From positions 1 to 30,166 of the forward strand of contig JBJOII010000043.1 of NCBI GenBank assembly GCA_046047235.1: DNA of 30,166 bases, read 5' to 3'. Of the stretch, positions 9,029 through 16,331 are shown in pieces (positions within the stretch are counted from its first letter, which is position 1; each line of letters begins with the position of its first letter). The notes under the pieces were generated by a model that saw nothing but the letters and a program-made list of their open reading frames with translations, was not told the DNA's origin and did no database searches. Origin of the DNA: JBMTVN01 sp046047235 (GTDB lineage: Bacteria > Verrucomicrobiota > Verrucomicrobiia > Limisphaerales > JAHDYP01). Both the position numbers and the translations under genes were made by a program.

Positions 9029-9036
9029 AGCCCGAC

Positions 9037-9597
9037 ATGAAAACGGCATGGATCATCCTAGTCGCTCTGGCCCTCGCCAGCTCACCCGCCTTGGCCGCCG
9101 ACCGAACCACTCCCAACCCCTCTAAATCCCCTATGAAATCAGAATCCGTTAAAGTCCGGCTCGCCAGTGAAGACGGACGCCCCACCGACCTCCAAGTGCA
9201 GGACAAAATCGTCAAAACCGACGCCGAATGGCGCAAGCAACTCACTGCCGAACAATACGTCATCGCCCGCGGCAAAGGCACGGAACGCCCCTTCTGCGGC
9301 GCTTTCTACGACCACAAAAAAGCCGGCATTTACACCTGCATCTGCTGCGACCTCCCCCTCTTCTCCGCTGATTCCAAATTCGATTCCGGCACCGGCTGGC
9401 CCAGCTTCTTCCAACCCTTTGCCAAGGAAAACGTCAGCACCCAATCCGACCTCAGCCACGGCATGCGCCGCACCGAAATCCTCTGCACCCGCTGCGACGC
9501 CCACCTCGGCCATGTATTCCCTGACGGCCCCAAACCCACCGGACTCCGCTACTGCCTCAACTCCGCCTCACTCGTCTTTAAACCCGCCAAAGACTAA
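9037..9597 (+). CDS. msrB: Exported peptide methionine-R-sulfoxide reductase
   Basis: Repairs oxidised methionine (R-sulfoxide) in proteins, here predicted to act outside the cytoplasm. Residues 1-20 form a Sec signal peptide with an AxA-type end (PALA). The MsrB domain spans ~56-183. The structural zinc ligands C101, C104, C150 and C153 are all present (CICC and CTRC). SGTGWPSFFQP at 117-127 and HGMRRTEI are family hallmarks. The catalytic cysteine is C173 in GLRYCLNS. C87 in ERPFCG is a candidate resolving cysteine, but that assignment is uncertain. The gene stands alone between repeat-rich spacers, and no MsrA is adjacent. Confidence 0.95.
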   Translation: MKTAWIILVALALASSPALAADRTTPNPSKSPMKSESVKVRLASEDGRPTDLQVQDKIVKTDAEWRKQLTAEQYVIARGKGTERPFCGAFYDHKKAGIYTCICCDLPLFSADSKFDSGTGWPSFFQPFAKENVSTQSDLSHGMRRTEILCTRCDAHLGHVFPDGPKPTGLRYCLNSASLVFKPAKD

Positions 9598-9979
9598 CCC
9601 CCCCAATTCTTCTGCCTTGGTCATCGTTTTGCCCGAGATAGCCAACAGCACACCAAAACCCCAATTTCCCTGAATCGGTGGCCACCACCCAGGAACACAG
9701 CCCGCCCCCGCCAAAGCCCAAAAGCCCACGCCCACTCCCTCAGCGATCCGCCTCCATTCTTGTCCTTTCGCGTCCATTCGCGGCCCCAAAGAAGCAGGCA
9801 TCCATTCTTGTCCATTCGCGTCCATTCGCGGCCCCAAAGAAGCAGGCATCCATTCGCGTCCATTCGCGGCCATTCGCGGTCCCAAAAAGCAGGCATCCCG
9901 GTCCCCGCCGATCCGCGTCCATTCGCGGTTGCCACACGTCACCCCACTGCGCTATCAAAAGCCCGTCCTCCCAAAGCGC
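9598..9979. other. Repeat-rich spacer between msrB and the FHA gene
   Basis: About 380 bases without a supported gene. 9598-9750 is unremarkable C-rich sequence in which I see nothing clear. 9753-9927 holds 48-bp tandem repeats, annotated separately. Open frames crossing it on both strands translate the repeat into patterned low-complexity peptide (for example NGREWTRMDA on the minus strand) and are not credible proteins. 9928-9979 leads into the FHA gene. Confidence 0.7.
9753..9895. repeat. 48-bp tandem repeats built of 10-bp subunits
   Basis: Three tandem copies at 9753-9800 (48), 9801-9848 (48) and 9849-9895 (47). Each is three decamers related to tccattcgcg, then a spacer related to gccccaaagaagcaggca. 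Spacers 1 and 2 are identical; spacer 3 has one substitution and one base fewer. A fourth, decayed copy follows and includes another intact decamer at 9918-9927. I recall peptides resembling the translated repeat from hypothetical proteins in environmental bacterial genomes, which suggests a recurring non-coding repeat. Confidence 0.85.
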
Positions 9980-10582
9980 ATGACCGCCCTGCATAGCCAC
10001 ACCCTCAACCAAACCTGGAACCTAGCCGAAGGCGTCACCAACCTCGGCAGCGATTCAAGTAACGATATCTGCCTCAATCACCCCTCGGTCGACGATTTCC
10101 ACGCGGTCCTAATCTACAAAAACAACCGCATCAACATACGCAGCCTCGAAACCAACCACGGCATCCAAATCAACGAACAACTCACCGATGCCGCCACTCT
10201 CACCCCCGGCACCACCTTCCGCCTCGGCCAAATCGACCTCACGCTATTGGCCGGCTCTCCCCCCACCACCTCAGCATCTGACGATGTCGAAATCATCGTC
10301 CCCGCGGTCGCTGTCCATACCGATCGCCCCACACTCGAAGACGGCACGCTCGCCTGTCGCAAACACCCTCACGTCGCAGCCACCGTCTACTGCACCGCCT
10401 GCGAACGTACCTATTGCAGCGATTGCGTCCGCCCCGTCGGTTTACAGGGCCGCCAGAAACGACTCTTCTGCCCCCATTGTTCCCAGCCTTGCACCCCTCT
10501 CTACGCCCAGCAAACCACATCCCGCAACCTACCCCCGCTGAAGCGCGCTCTCCGCTGGTTCCAACGCCTCCTCCGCAGCTGA
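9980..10582 (+). CDS. FHA domain protein with C-terminal zinc-finger (B-box-like) module
   Basis: A 200-residue probable signalling or scaffold protein. Residues ~12-92 form an FHA domain, which binds phosphothreonine peptides: LGSDSSNDI at 22-30, PSVDDFH at 35-41 (the S-x3-H pair) and the NHGIQINEQ turn at 59-67. Residues 126-171 are cysteine/histidine-rich, with C126, H129, C138, C141, C146, C149, C164, C167 and C171, resembling a bacterial B-box or double zinc ribbon. A basic tail with LKRALRWFQRLLRS ends the protein. I choose the ATG at 9980 because the upstream extension (to 9929) is encoded by spacer and repeat DNA. No kinase or phosphatase is adjacent, so the partner is unknown. Confidence 0.85.
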   Translation: MTALHSHTLNQTWNLAEGVTNLGSDSSNDICLNHPSVDDFHAVLIYKNNRINIRSLETNHGIQINEQLTDAATLTPGTTFRLGQIDLTLLAGSPPTTSASDDVEIIVPAVAVHTDRPTLEDGTLACRKHPHVAATVYCTACERTYCSDCVRPVGLQGRQKRLFCPHCSQPCTPLYAQQTTSRNLPPLKRALRWFQRLLRS

Positions 10583-10622
10583 AAACCCCCGCCCGATACA
10601 TAACCTCCCCCGCAACTCCGCC

Positions 10623-10671
10623 ATCTCCCATATCCCATCTCCCGTCTCCCATCTCCCATCTACGATCTCCT
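10623..10671. repeat. Heptamer tandem repeat array 3
   Basis: Seven 7-base units in register: atctccc, atatccc, atctccc, gtctccc, atctccc, atctacg, atctcct. The stop codon of the epimerase gene (TAG, + strand cta at 10660-10662) lies inside unit six, so the array reaches into the coding region. Confidence 0.85.
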
Positions 10672-11649
10672 CCCCTGAGCCCCAGCCAGCCGCTCGCACA
10701 ACACATCAATCTCCGGCTTCAAATTCTGCTGCTCCGGATGCGCCCTCAGCCACGCAATCGATTCACGCACCCCCTCGCGAAACGAAACCCTGCACTCAAA
10801 CTCCGGCACAAACCGCTTGATCTTGCTGTTGTCAAAAATCGCCGGGTTCGCCTTGTCCCCCTTCCATGGCCCGTAAAGCTCCGGCGCCGCCTTCTGCACC
10901 CAGTCCGTCGGCACTCCCACCACCCGGGCCGACTCCACCCCAAATGCGCTCGCCACCTCATCCATCACCGCCTTCCATCCCATCGCCTCCTCGCTCGTAA
11001 TGTGAAACGCCTCGCCCACCGCTTCCTCATTCCCCACCAACCCAGCCAACCCCACTGCAAAATCACGTGTCGACGTTAATGTCCACGGCGTCAAACCCTC
11101 GTCCGGCACAATCACTTCCAACCCCCGCTCAATGCGCAAAGCATAGGTAAAACTCGCGCTCGAAACCGGATTCGGTACCCATCGATGCGAATACGTGTGC
11201 GAAGGCCGCACAATAGTCACCGGAAACCCCTCGCCCAAAAATCGCTGCATCAACCACGCCTCGCACGCCTGCTTCTTCTGCGCGTATTCCCAATACGGAT
11301 TCCCCAACGGAGACTCCTCCGTCAGCGGCAATCGCCCATGCGGCTTCGCATACACGGTCGCCGAACTGATAAACACATACTGCCTCACCCTCCCCGCAAA
11401 CAAACCGTGGTCCAACTCCACATCACCCGTCCCAAAACCCAGAAAGTTGATCACCACATCCGGAAAACACCCCTCCAACGCCGCCGCAAATCCCCCCGCA
11501 TCCTTGCGATCCGCCAACACCCGACGATACCCCTCCGGCACCTCACTGCCACCCCGCGTCAGCACACACACCTCATGTCCCTGCCGATGCAACAACTCGG
11601 CGCAATCCGCCGACAGATTCCCCGTCCCTCCAATCAGCAAAACTCGCAT
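10660..11649 (-). CDS. NAD-dependent epimerase/dehydratase (extended SDR)
   Basis: A 329-residue cytoplasmic oxidoreductase acting on a nucleotide sugar or related metabolite. The N-terminal Rossmann motif is GGTGNLS (7-13). SSATVY at 95-100 gives the active-site Ser/Thr region, and Y122-x3-K126 is the catalytic pair, slightly unusual because K125 is also lysine. IVRPSHTYSH and the TSTRDFAVGL stretch match the subfamily that includes mRNA-binding-like and isoflavone-reductase-like SDRs, so the substrate is open. It starts three bases after the pfkB-type stop and is the last gene of the gltX operon. Its final residues (GRRS) are encoded by heptamer repeat DNA. Confidence 0.85.
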   Translation of the reverse strand: MRVLLIGGTGNLSADCAELLHRQGHEVCVLTRGGSEVPEGYRRVLADRKDAGGFAAALEGCFPDVVINFLGFGTGDVELDHGLFAGRVRQYVFISSATVYAKPHGRLPLTEESPLGNPYWEYAQKKQACEAWLMQRFLGEGFPVTIVRPSHTYSHRWVPNPVSSASFTYALRIERGLEVIVPDEGLTPWTLTSTRDFAVGLAGLVGNEEAVGEAFHITSEEAMGWKAVMDEVASAFGVESARVVGVPTDWVQKAAPELYGPWKGDKANPAIFDNSKIKRFVPEFECRVSFREGVRESIAWLRAHPEQQNLKPEIDVLCERLAGAQGRRS

Positions 11650-11652
11650 ACC

Positions 11653-12633
11653 TCAGCCTTCCCGCTCCTCAACGACAACATCCAATGACCGCCCCGCCAA
11701 AAAACGCTCCACCTCCACCGCATCCGGCACCCCAGCCGTACAACCCAACGCCATAGCCCCCATCGCCGCCACCCCGCTCCCAAACCGCAACGCCTCCACA
11801 AAACCATCACCACCCAGCCACGACATAATCAGCCCCGCAGTAAAACAATCCCCGCAACCCGATGGATCCACCACCGGCACGTCAAATACCCCCATACGCA
11901 CCACCCGCCCATCCCCCACCCCATACAACCCGCGCGCCCCACGCGTAATCACCACCCTCTTCGCACCCGCCGCCCGCAAAACCCGCGCCTGCAACTCTAC
12001 CTCCACCTCCCCCGTAATCACCCGCGCCTCATCCTCGTTCGGCAAAAATAAATCCACCTCGGATAACACCCCCAAACACCTCCGCACATCCACATGCCCG
12101 CCCCCGGGAATACATACGTTCAATACAACCCGGCTCCCCCTCCGACGCGCCGCCCGAAATAACTCCACCAACGCCCCATCATCCCACCGACGCAACTTCA
12201 AATACCCGCCCACATACAACACCCCACCCTCCGGAATCCAACCCTCCTCTATCCCCTCGCCCGTGAAATGCTCCGCCGCTCCCATCGCATGCAAAAACCT
12301 CCGATCCTCCCCCTCCTGCCGATAAATCAATGTCGTCGGCGTCGATACGCCCTCCAACCGGCTCACCCCCTCCACCCCAACTCCTGCCCGCTCCAAACTC
12401 GACACCAATAAATCCCCCAATGCATCCCCACCCACCGCCCCCACAAACCCAACCCCCTGCCCTAACCGGCTCAACGCCAGCGCCGTGTTCAACGCATTCC
12501 CACCCGGCGCAAACGCCACCTCGTCCGTCACTCCCACCTCCCCCGGCCCGGGCAACCTCCCCACCGGCCGAGCCAATATGTCGGCCACCATGTCCCCCAC
12601 ACACAACACCCGCGCTGACACAGCACCCGCCAT
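11653..12633 (-). CDS. PfkB-family carbohydrate kinase
   Basis: A 326-residue ribokinase-like sugar kinase that phosphorylates a sugar or nucleoside with ATP in the cytoplasm. The first signature is PGGNALNTALALSRLG (43-58). The C-terminal anion hole and catalytic base are DPSGCGDCF (256-264) with D262. The usual GAGD is GCGD here, a tolerated change. LPNEDEARVITGE is the normal ATP-site region. The ATG at 12633 is supported by GGAG seven bases upstream and lies two bases after the gltX stop. The frame extends further upstream only by reading over gltX. The adjoining epimerase suggests sugar metabolism, but the sugar is not identifiable. Confidence 0.9.
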   Translation of the reverse strand: MAGAVSARVLCVGDMVADILARPVGRLPGPGEVGVTDEVAFAPGGNALNTALALSRLGQGVGFVGAVGGDALGDLLVSSLERAGVGVEGVSRLEGVSTPTTLIYRQEGEDRRFLHAMGAAEHFTGEGIEEGWIPEGGVLYVGGYLKLRRWDDGALVELFRAARRRGSRVVLNVCIPGGGHVDVRRCLGVLSEVDLFLPNEDEARVITGEVEVELQARVLRAAGAKRVVITRGARGLYGVGDGRVVRMGVFDVPVVDPSGCGDCFTAGLIMSWLGGDGFVEALRFGSGVAAMGAMALGCTAGVPDAVEVERFLAGRSLDVVVEEREG

Positions 12634-12635
12634 CC

Positions 12636-13994
12636 CTACGCTCCAGCCGCAGCCACCAAGGCCGTATCCATCCTCGCCAATACCCGCTCCCGCCCCAGAA
12701 CTTCCAGCAGATGATACAAGCTCGGACCCGCCTTCGCCCCCGTGCACGCCAACCGCGTCGGATGCACCAACACCCCGTTCTTCACCCCGACCTCCTTCGC
12801 CACCCCCTTCAATGCCCCCTCCAGACCGGCAGCATCAAAAACCTCCACCCCCGCAAAGGCCTCCCGCAACTTCTCAATCCGCGGACGGTTCTCCGCAGAA
12901 AAATCCTTCGCCAGGTCCTCCGCCGGCAAAACAACGTCATCGGTAAAATAAAACCCAGCATAGCCCGGCAACTCGCTCACCAACTTCACTTTCCCCTCAC
13001 ACGTCGCCAACGCCCGATCCACATACTCCGCCGGCCAAGCATCCAACGCCACCCCCCCCCTCACCAACGCCGCCCGACCCGCCTCACAAAACGCCTCGCC
13101 CGTCACCTCCCGCAAATACTCGCCGTTCAACCACTGCAACTTCGCCATGTCAAAACGAGCGTTTGCCCGCAATATCTGCGGCAAATCAAACCGCTCCACC
13201 ACCTCAGCCAATGGCATCTTCTCCCGGTTGTCCTTCGGTGACCACCCCAGTAAACACAAGTAGTTCACCACCGCCCCCGACACATACCCCTCCTCCACAT
13301 ACGTCATCAACGATGCCCCAGTGTCCCGCTTGCTCATCTTGCTGCCGTCCCCGTTCAAAATCAGCGGAATATGCGCATACTTCGGCGGCTCCGCCCCCAA
13401 CGCCCGAAATAAAGCCAAATGCTTCGCCGTGTTGCTCAAATGATCCTCCCCACGAATCACATGCGTAATCCCCATCTCCAAATCATCCACCACGTTCACC
13501 AGGTGAAACACCGGCTGGCCATCCGACCGCACAATCACAAAATCCGGATCCACCGCCTCCCGATCCGTCAACTCCCGCACCACATCCCCCACTACCAAGT
13601 CCGGGATGGTCACCGCCTCCCGCGGCATCCGAAATTTCACCGCCCCCTCATGCTCATACGCATGCCCGCCAGCCAACAACTGCTCTATCTTCGCCTGATA
13701 AATCTCCCGCCGCCGCGACTGAAAATACGGCCCGCAATCACCCCGACTCGCCCCGTCCGCATCCCCCGTCTCCGGCCCCTCATCCCAGTCCAACCCCAAC
13801 CACCGTAACCCCCGCAATATCACCTGCACCGCCTCGTCCGTGTTCCGCGAAGCATCCGTATCCTCAATCCGTAACACAAACTTGCCCCCATGATGCCGCG
13901 CATATAACCAGTTGAACAACGCCGTGCGCGCCCCGCCAATATGTAGAAAACCCGTCGGACTCGGCGCAAACCTCACTCGTATCTCTGAACTCAT
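12636..13994 (-). CDS. gltX: Glutamyl-tRNA synthetase
   Basis: Attaches glutamate to tRNA-Glu (possibly also tRNA-Gln, if the organism uses the amidotransferase route). The class I signatures are intact: HIGG at 18-21 within APSPTGFLHIGGART, and KMSKR at 219-223. RGEDHLSNTAKH at 181-192 is the conserved recognition segment. At 452 residues it is slightly short of the usual ~470. I choose the ATG at 13994 (MSSEIRVRFAP), matching the normal N-terminus. The extra 11 codons upstream are not conserved family sequence. A weak GGGAG lies 11 bases upstream. The gene leads a tight operon with a sugar kinase and an epimerase. Confidence 0.96.
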   Translation of the reverse strand: MSSEIRVRFAPSPTGFLHIGGARTALFNWLYARHHGGKFVLRIEDTDASRNTDEAVQVILRGLRWLGLDWDEGPETGDADGASRGDCGPYFQSRRREIYQAKIEQLLAGGHAYEHEGAVKFRMPREAVTIPDLVVGDVVRELTDREAVDPDFVIVRSDGQPVFHLVNVVDDLEMGITHVIRGEDHLSNTAKHLALFRALGAEPPKYAHIPLILNGDGSKMSKRDTGASLMTYVEEGYVSGAVVNYLCLLGWSPKDNREKMPLAEVVERFDLPQILRANARFDMAKLQWLNGEYLREVTGEAFCEAGRAALVRGGVALDAWPAEYVDRALATCEGKVKLVSELPGYAGFYFTDDVVLPAEDLAKDFSAENRPRIEKLREAFAGVEVFDAAGLEGALKGVAKEVGVKNGVLVHPTRLACTGAKAGPSLYHLLEVLGRERVLARMDTALVAAAGA

Positions 13995-14081
13995 AACTTC
14001 AAAATCTCCCAGCCTGAAACAAACCAACCTCCGGAGGAACTCGCCCCCCGGAGGTCAGCTCAACATTCCACAAAAAATCTC

Positions 14082-14480
14082 CTACCAGGGAGCATCAAAC
14101 TGCAGCTGGTAATCCCGCGACTCCGACACCATCGAATCCACCTCGGGAATCGCCTTGTAATCATACGAAATCCGATACCGGTAGTTCACCACATCCTGAT
14201 CCGCCGGAACCGGCACATACGTCTCCCAACGACTCTCCACCAAAGGCGTCCGCACCATCGGATACACCCGCTCCCCCACCAAAACCTCCACCCGGATCGT
14301 CTCCTTCAAAATCGTCCGCTGCTTCGTGTCAAACGCCACCGACATCAAATACTGACCGTTGTCCCGCCGCGGCAAACGCGACGGCGTCAGGTTCGTAATC
14401 GTGTTCACCGACATCGTGGCGCACCCCACAAAAACCACCACCCCCATCAACATGCAAACAGCTCGAATTGCTCTCGTCAT
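14082..14480 (-). CDS. Small putative lipoprotein, unknown function
   Basis: A 132-residue protein I do not recognise. With the ATG at 14480 it begins MTRAIRAVCMLMG and continues through a hydrophobic stretch to FVGC, a lipobox-like motif with C20 as the acylated residue. The F at -3 is not ideal. The mature part is polar with alternating beta-type segments (YLMSVAFDTKQRTI, ETIRVEVLVG, YRYRISYDYKA), suggesting a small beta-sandwich anchored in an outer or inner membrane. The longer frame (to 14606) would add a charged N-terminus that spoils the signal peptide. It precedes gltX by 87 bases on the same strand, so they may share transcription. Confidence 0.7.
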   Translation of the reverse strand: MTRAIRAVCMLMGVVVFVGCATMSVNTITNLTPSRLPRRDNGQYLMSVAFDTKQRTILKETIRVEVLVGERVYPMVRTPLVESRWETYVPVPADQDVVNYRYRISYDYKAIPEVDSMVSESRDYQLQFDAPW

Positions 14481-14645
14481 AGAAGGAGCCAGCGTTGCAC
14501 GCAGCCAAACCCTTGTAAAGGTGGTTTTGCCCGTCACCAAGGTCAGGAAGCATCCCACCACCCCCTTCCCTCCGCGCTTTCCACTTTGCCTGCAACCCTC
14601 AGCCAACCGCTCAGTGCACCCACTCTCTTCCCTCTCCCCTCTCCC

Positions 14646-14680
14646 AAAAAAAAGCGACCCCGTCTCCGGGGTCGCTTTTT
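14646..14680 (-). terminator. Rho-independent terminator after the MFS gene
   Basis: A perfect 9-bp stem (gcgaccccg at 14654-14662, cggggtcgc at 14667-14675) with a tetraloop is flanked by eight A on the left and five T on the right. On the minus strand this is a GC stem followed by eight T, 33 bases past the stop codon at 14713. It can also act on the plus strand. It is the clearest intrinsic terminator in the window. Confidence 0.92.
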
Positions 14681-14712
14681 GAAACGAATCAGACTGTCGC
14701 TGAACCTAAATC

Positions 14713-16278
14713 TCAGTCCTTGTGAGCCTCAATGGCCACGGTCTTGTAACCACCAATGCCCTTGAAGTAGAGCAACAAGAGCAGGTAAATGCCCGCCATC
14801 GTCAGCGGAATAAACGAATCCGCCTTCAAGGTCTTGCGGTCACCCACAATACTCGCATCCGCCACCGCCTGCTGATCCGCCGTGCGAGGATCCGCCTTCT
14901 GGGCCGCCGCCAATTTGGTTCCATCCAAGCCCTGCACTTCCTTGAAAACCAGGAACTTGCTCGTGCTCTCACCCTTGTACTGCTGATACAGAGCCGCATT
15001 GCTGGTCTCCAAATGCTCAGCCGTGAAACGATCCTTCGCATAACCCAAGCCAGGACCACCGAGCAAACCAGCCGACATCATCCCGATACCACCCATGATG
15101 GACATCGCAATCGCACCCGTCCGCGGGAACCGGTCACCCACCACCGCCAACATCGTCGGCCAGAAGAAGGTTTTGCCCAGCGCGTAAACCGCCAGGCACA
15201 TCATCGCCCCCGCAAAGGTCTTGATGCCGCTAACCAGGTTCAAACCGACCACCGCCAGCAAAGCACACACCAGCAAAAGACCCACCGGCGACAACTTCAG
15301 CGTCTTCTCAATCCAATGAGCACAGAAACGCAGCGAGAACATCAGCAGCGAGGTGAACACGAACAGGATCTTGCCCTGCGCAGGAGTCAGGATGTTACCC
15401 GTGATGTTCTGAATCCAACCGTCGGTGCCCAGCTCAACTGCACCCACCAGGGCGTGCGTAACGAACAACACGGCCAACAATACCGATCCCACGGAAAACT
15501 TCGTGAGATAACCGGCAACCCCCAACAGGACCAAGCCGATCACCCAAGCCGCAGCCGAAGGCAAACCAATGTCGTTCTTGAAGAACAAAACCAACAGATA
15601 CACCGCCACAGCCGAACCCAAAATACCCACTTCGCTGAGCATCTCGCCAACTTTGAGCCCCTTGGCCGCCGCCTCGGATTTCGGGAACTTCTGCCCCATG
15701 AATGCCACACCGTAAAGCACGGTCGGAATCAGGAACAGGCCGAGCTGAACCTTCCAGCTCACACCATTCTCACCCAGCGTCCAGCCAATCAAGCCACCCA
15801 CCACCAAGCCTGCCGGCCAGGAAGCATGCAGAATGTTCAAATAGTGCGTGCGGTTCTTCGGGAACAACGTCGCCACCAGCGGGTTAGCCACCGCCTCCAA
15901 CGTGCCGTTCGCCAAGGCAAACACAAAGGTGCCCCAATACAAGAACTTGAACGCCACATCCTGGGCCTGCCCCTTGCTCGCCGCAAAAGTGATAAACGCC
16001 GACAACACATGGAACAGGAACGCCGCAAAAACCAGCTTCCCATACCCGATCTTGTCCACCACCACACCACCAATGATGATGCCGAAACAGAACCCCGTAA
16101 ACCCAGCACCGCCAATGATACCTAGCTGGCTTGCGTTAAATCCAAAGTCCTCACCCCAGTTCGCCAGGATGCCTCCACGAACACCAAATCCAATGCCGGC
16201 CGCTAGGATGGCTAAAAAGCCCGCCCACAGCAGCCGCTTGGCGTTTGGCGCGATGCCATTTGCTGATGCATTACTCAT
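14713..16278 (-). CDS. MFS transporter, probable sugar importer
   Basis: A 521-residue inner-membrane permease of the Major Facilitator Superfamily with about 12 hydrophobic segments. Helix 1 starts near residue 15 (LLWAGFLAILAAGIGFGVRGG), and the loop after helix 2 is GGVVVDKIGYGKL, the MFS motif A region. A conserved ANGTLEAVANPLVATLFP segment is characteristic of the FucP-like sugar group found in Planctomycetes and Verrucomicrobia. A long soluble insertion (~425-485) precedes the last helix. It lies 53 bases after the Gfo/Idh oxidoreductase and ends before a strong terminator, so the pair likely forms one uptake/oxidation unit. Its C/G balance is far less skewed than that of its neighbours, possibly because it is highly expressed. 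Confidence 0.88.
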   Translation of the reverse strand: MSNASANGIAPNAKRLLWAGFLAILAAGIGFGVRGGILANWGEDFGFNASQLGIIGGAGFTGFCFGIIIGGVVVDKIGYGKLVFAAFLFHVLSAFITFAASKGQAQDVAFKFLYWGTFVFALANGTLEAVANPLVATLFPKNRTHYLNILHASWPAGLVVGGLIGWTLGENGVSWKVQLGLFLIPTVLYGVAFMGQKFPKSEAAAKGLKVGEMLSEVGILGSAVAVYLLVLFFKNDIGLPSAAAWVIGLVLLGVAGYLTKFSVGSVLLAVLFVTHALVGAVELGTDGWIQNITGNILTPAQGKILFVFTSLLMFSLRFCAHWIEKTLKLSPVGLLLVCALLAVVGLNLVSGIKTFAGAMMCLAVYALGKTFFWPTMLAVVGDRFPRTGAIAMSIMGGIGMMSAGLLGGPGLGYAKDRFTAEHLETSNAALYQQYKGESTSKFLVFKEVQGLDGTKLAAAQKADPRTADQQAVADASIVGDRKTLKADSFIPLTMAGIYLLLLLYFKGIGGYKTVAIEAHKD

Positions 16279-16331
16279 AATTGATCAGGTCGATAGGTTG
16301 GTTGTTGTTTGGTCTCTGTAAAACAGAATGC

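Noticed and set aside
9568..10012. Several overlapping frames across the 48-bp repeats
   Set aside because: Same repeat read in different frames gives patterned peptides; no start site or conserved domain supports a protein.
14722..16125. Long open frame on the + strand opposite the MFS gene
   Set aside because: It is the antisense shadow of a clear transporter; composition is Q/R/H-rich with no domain or signal.
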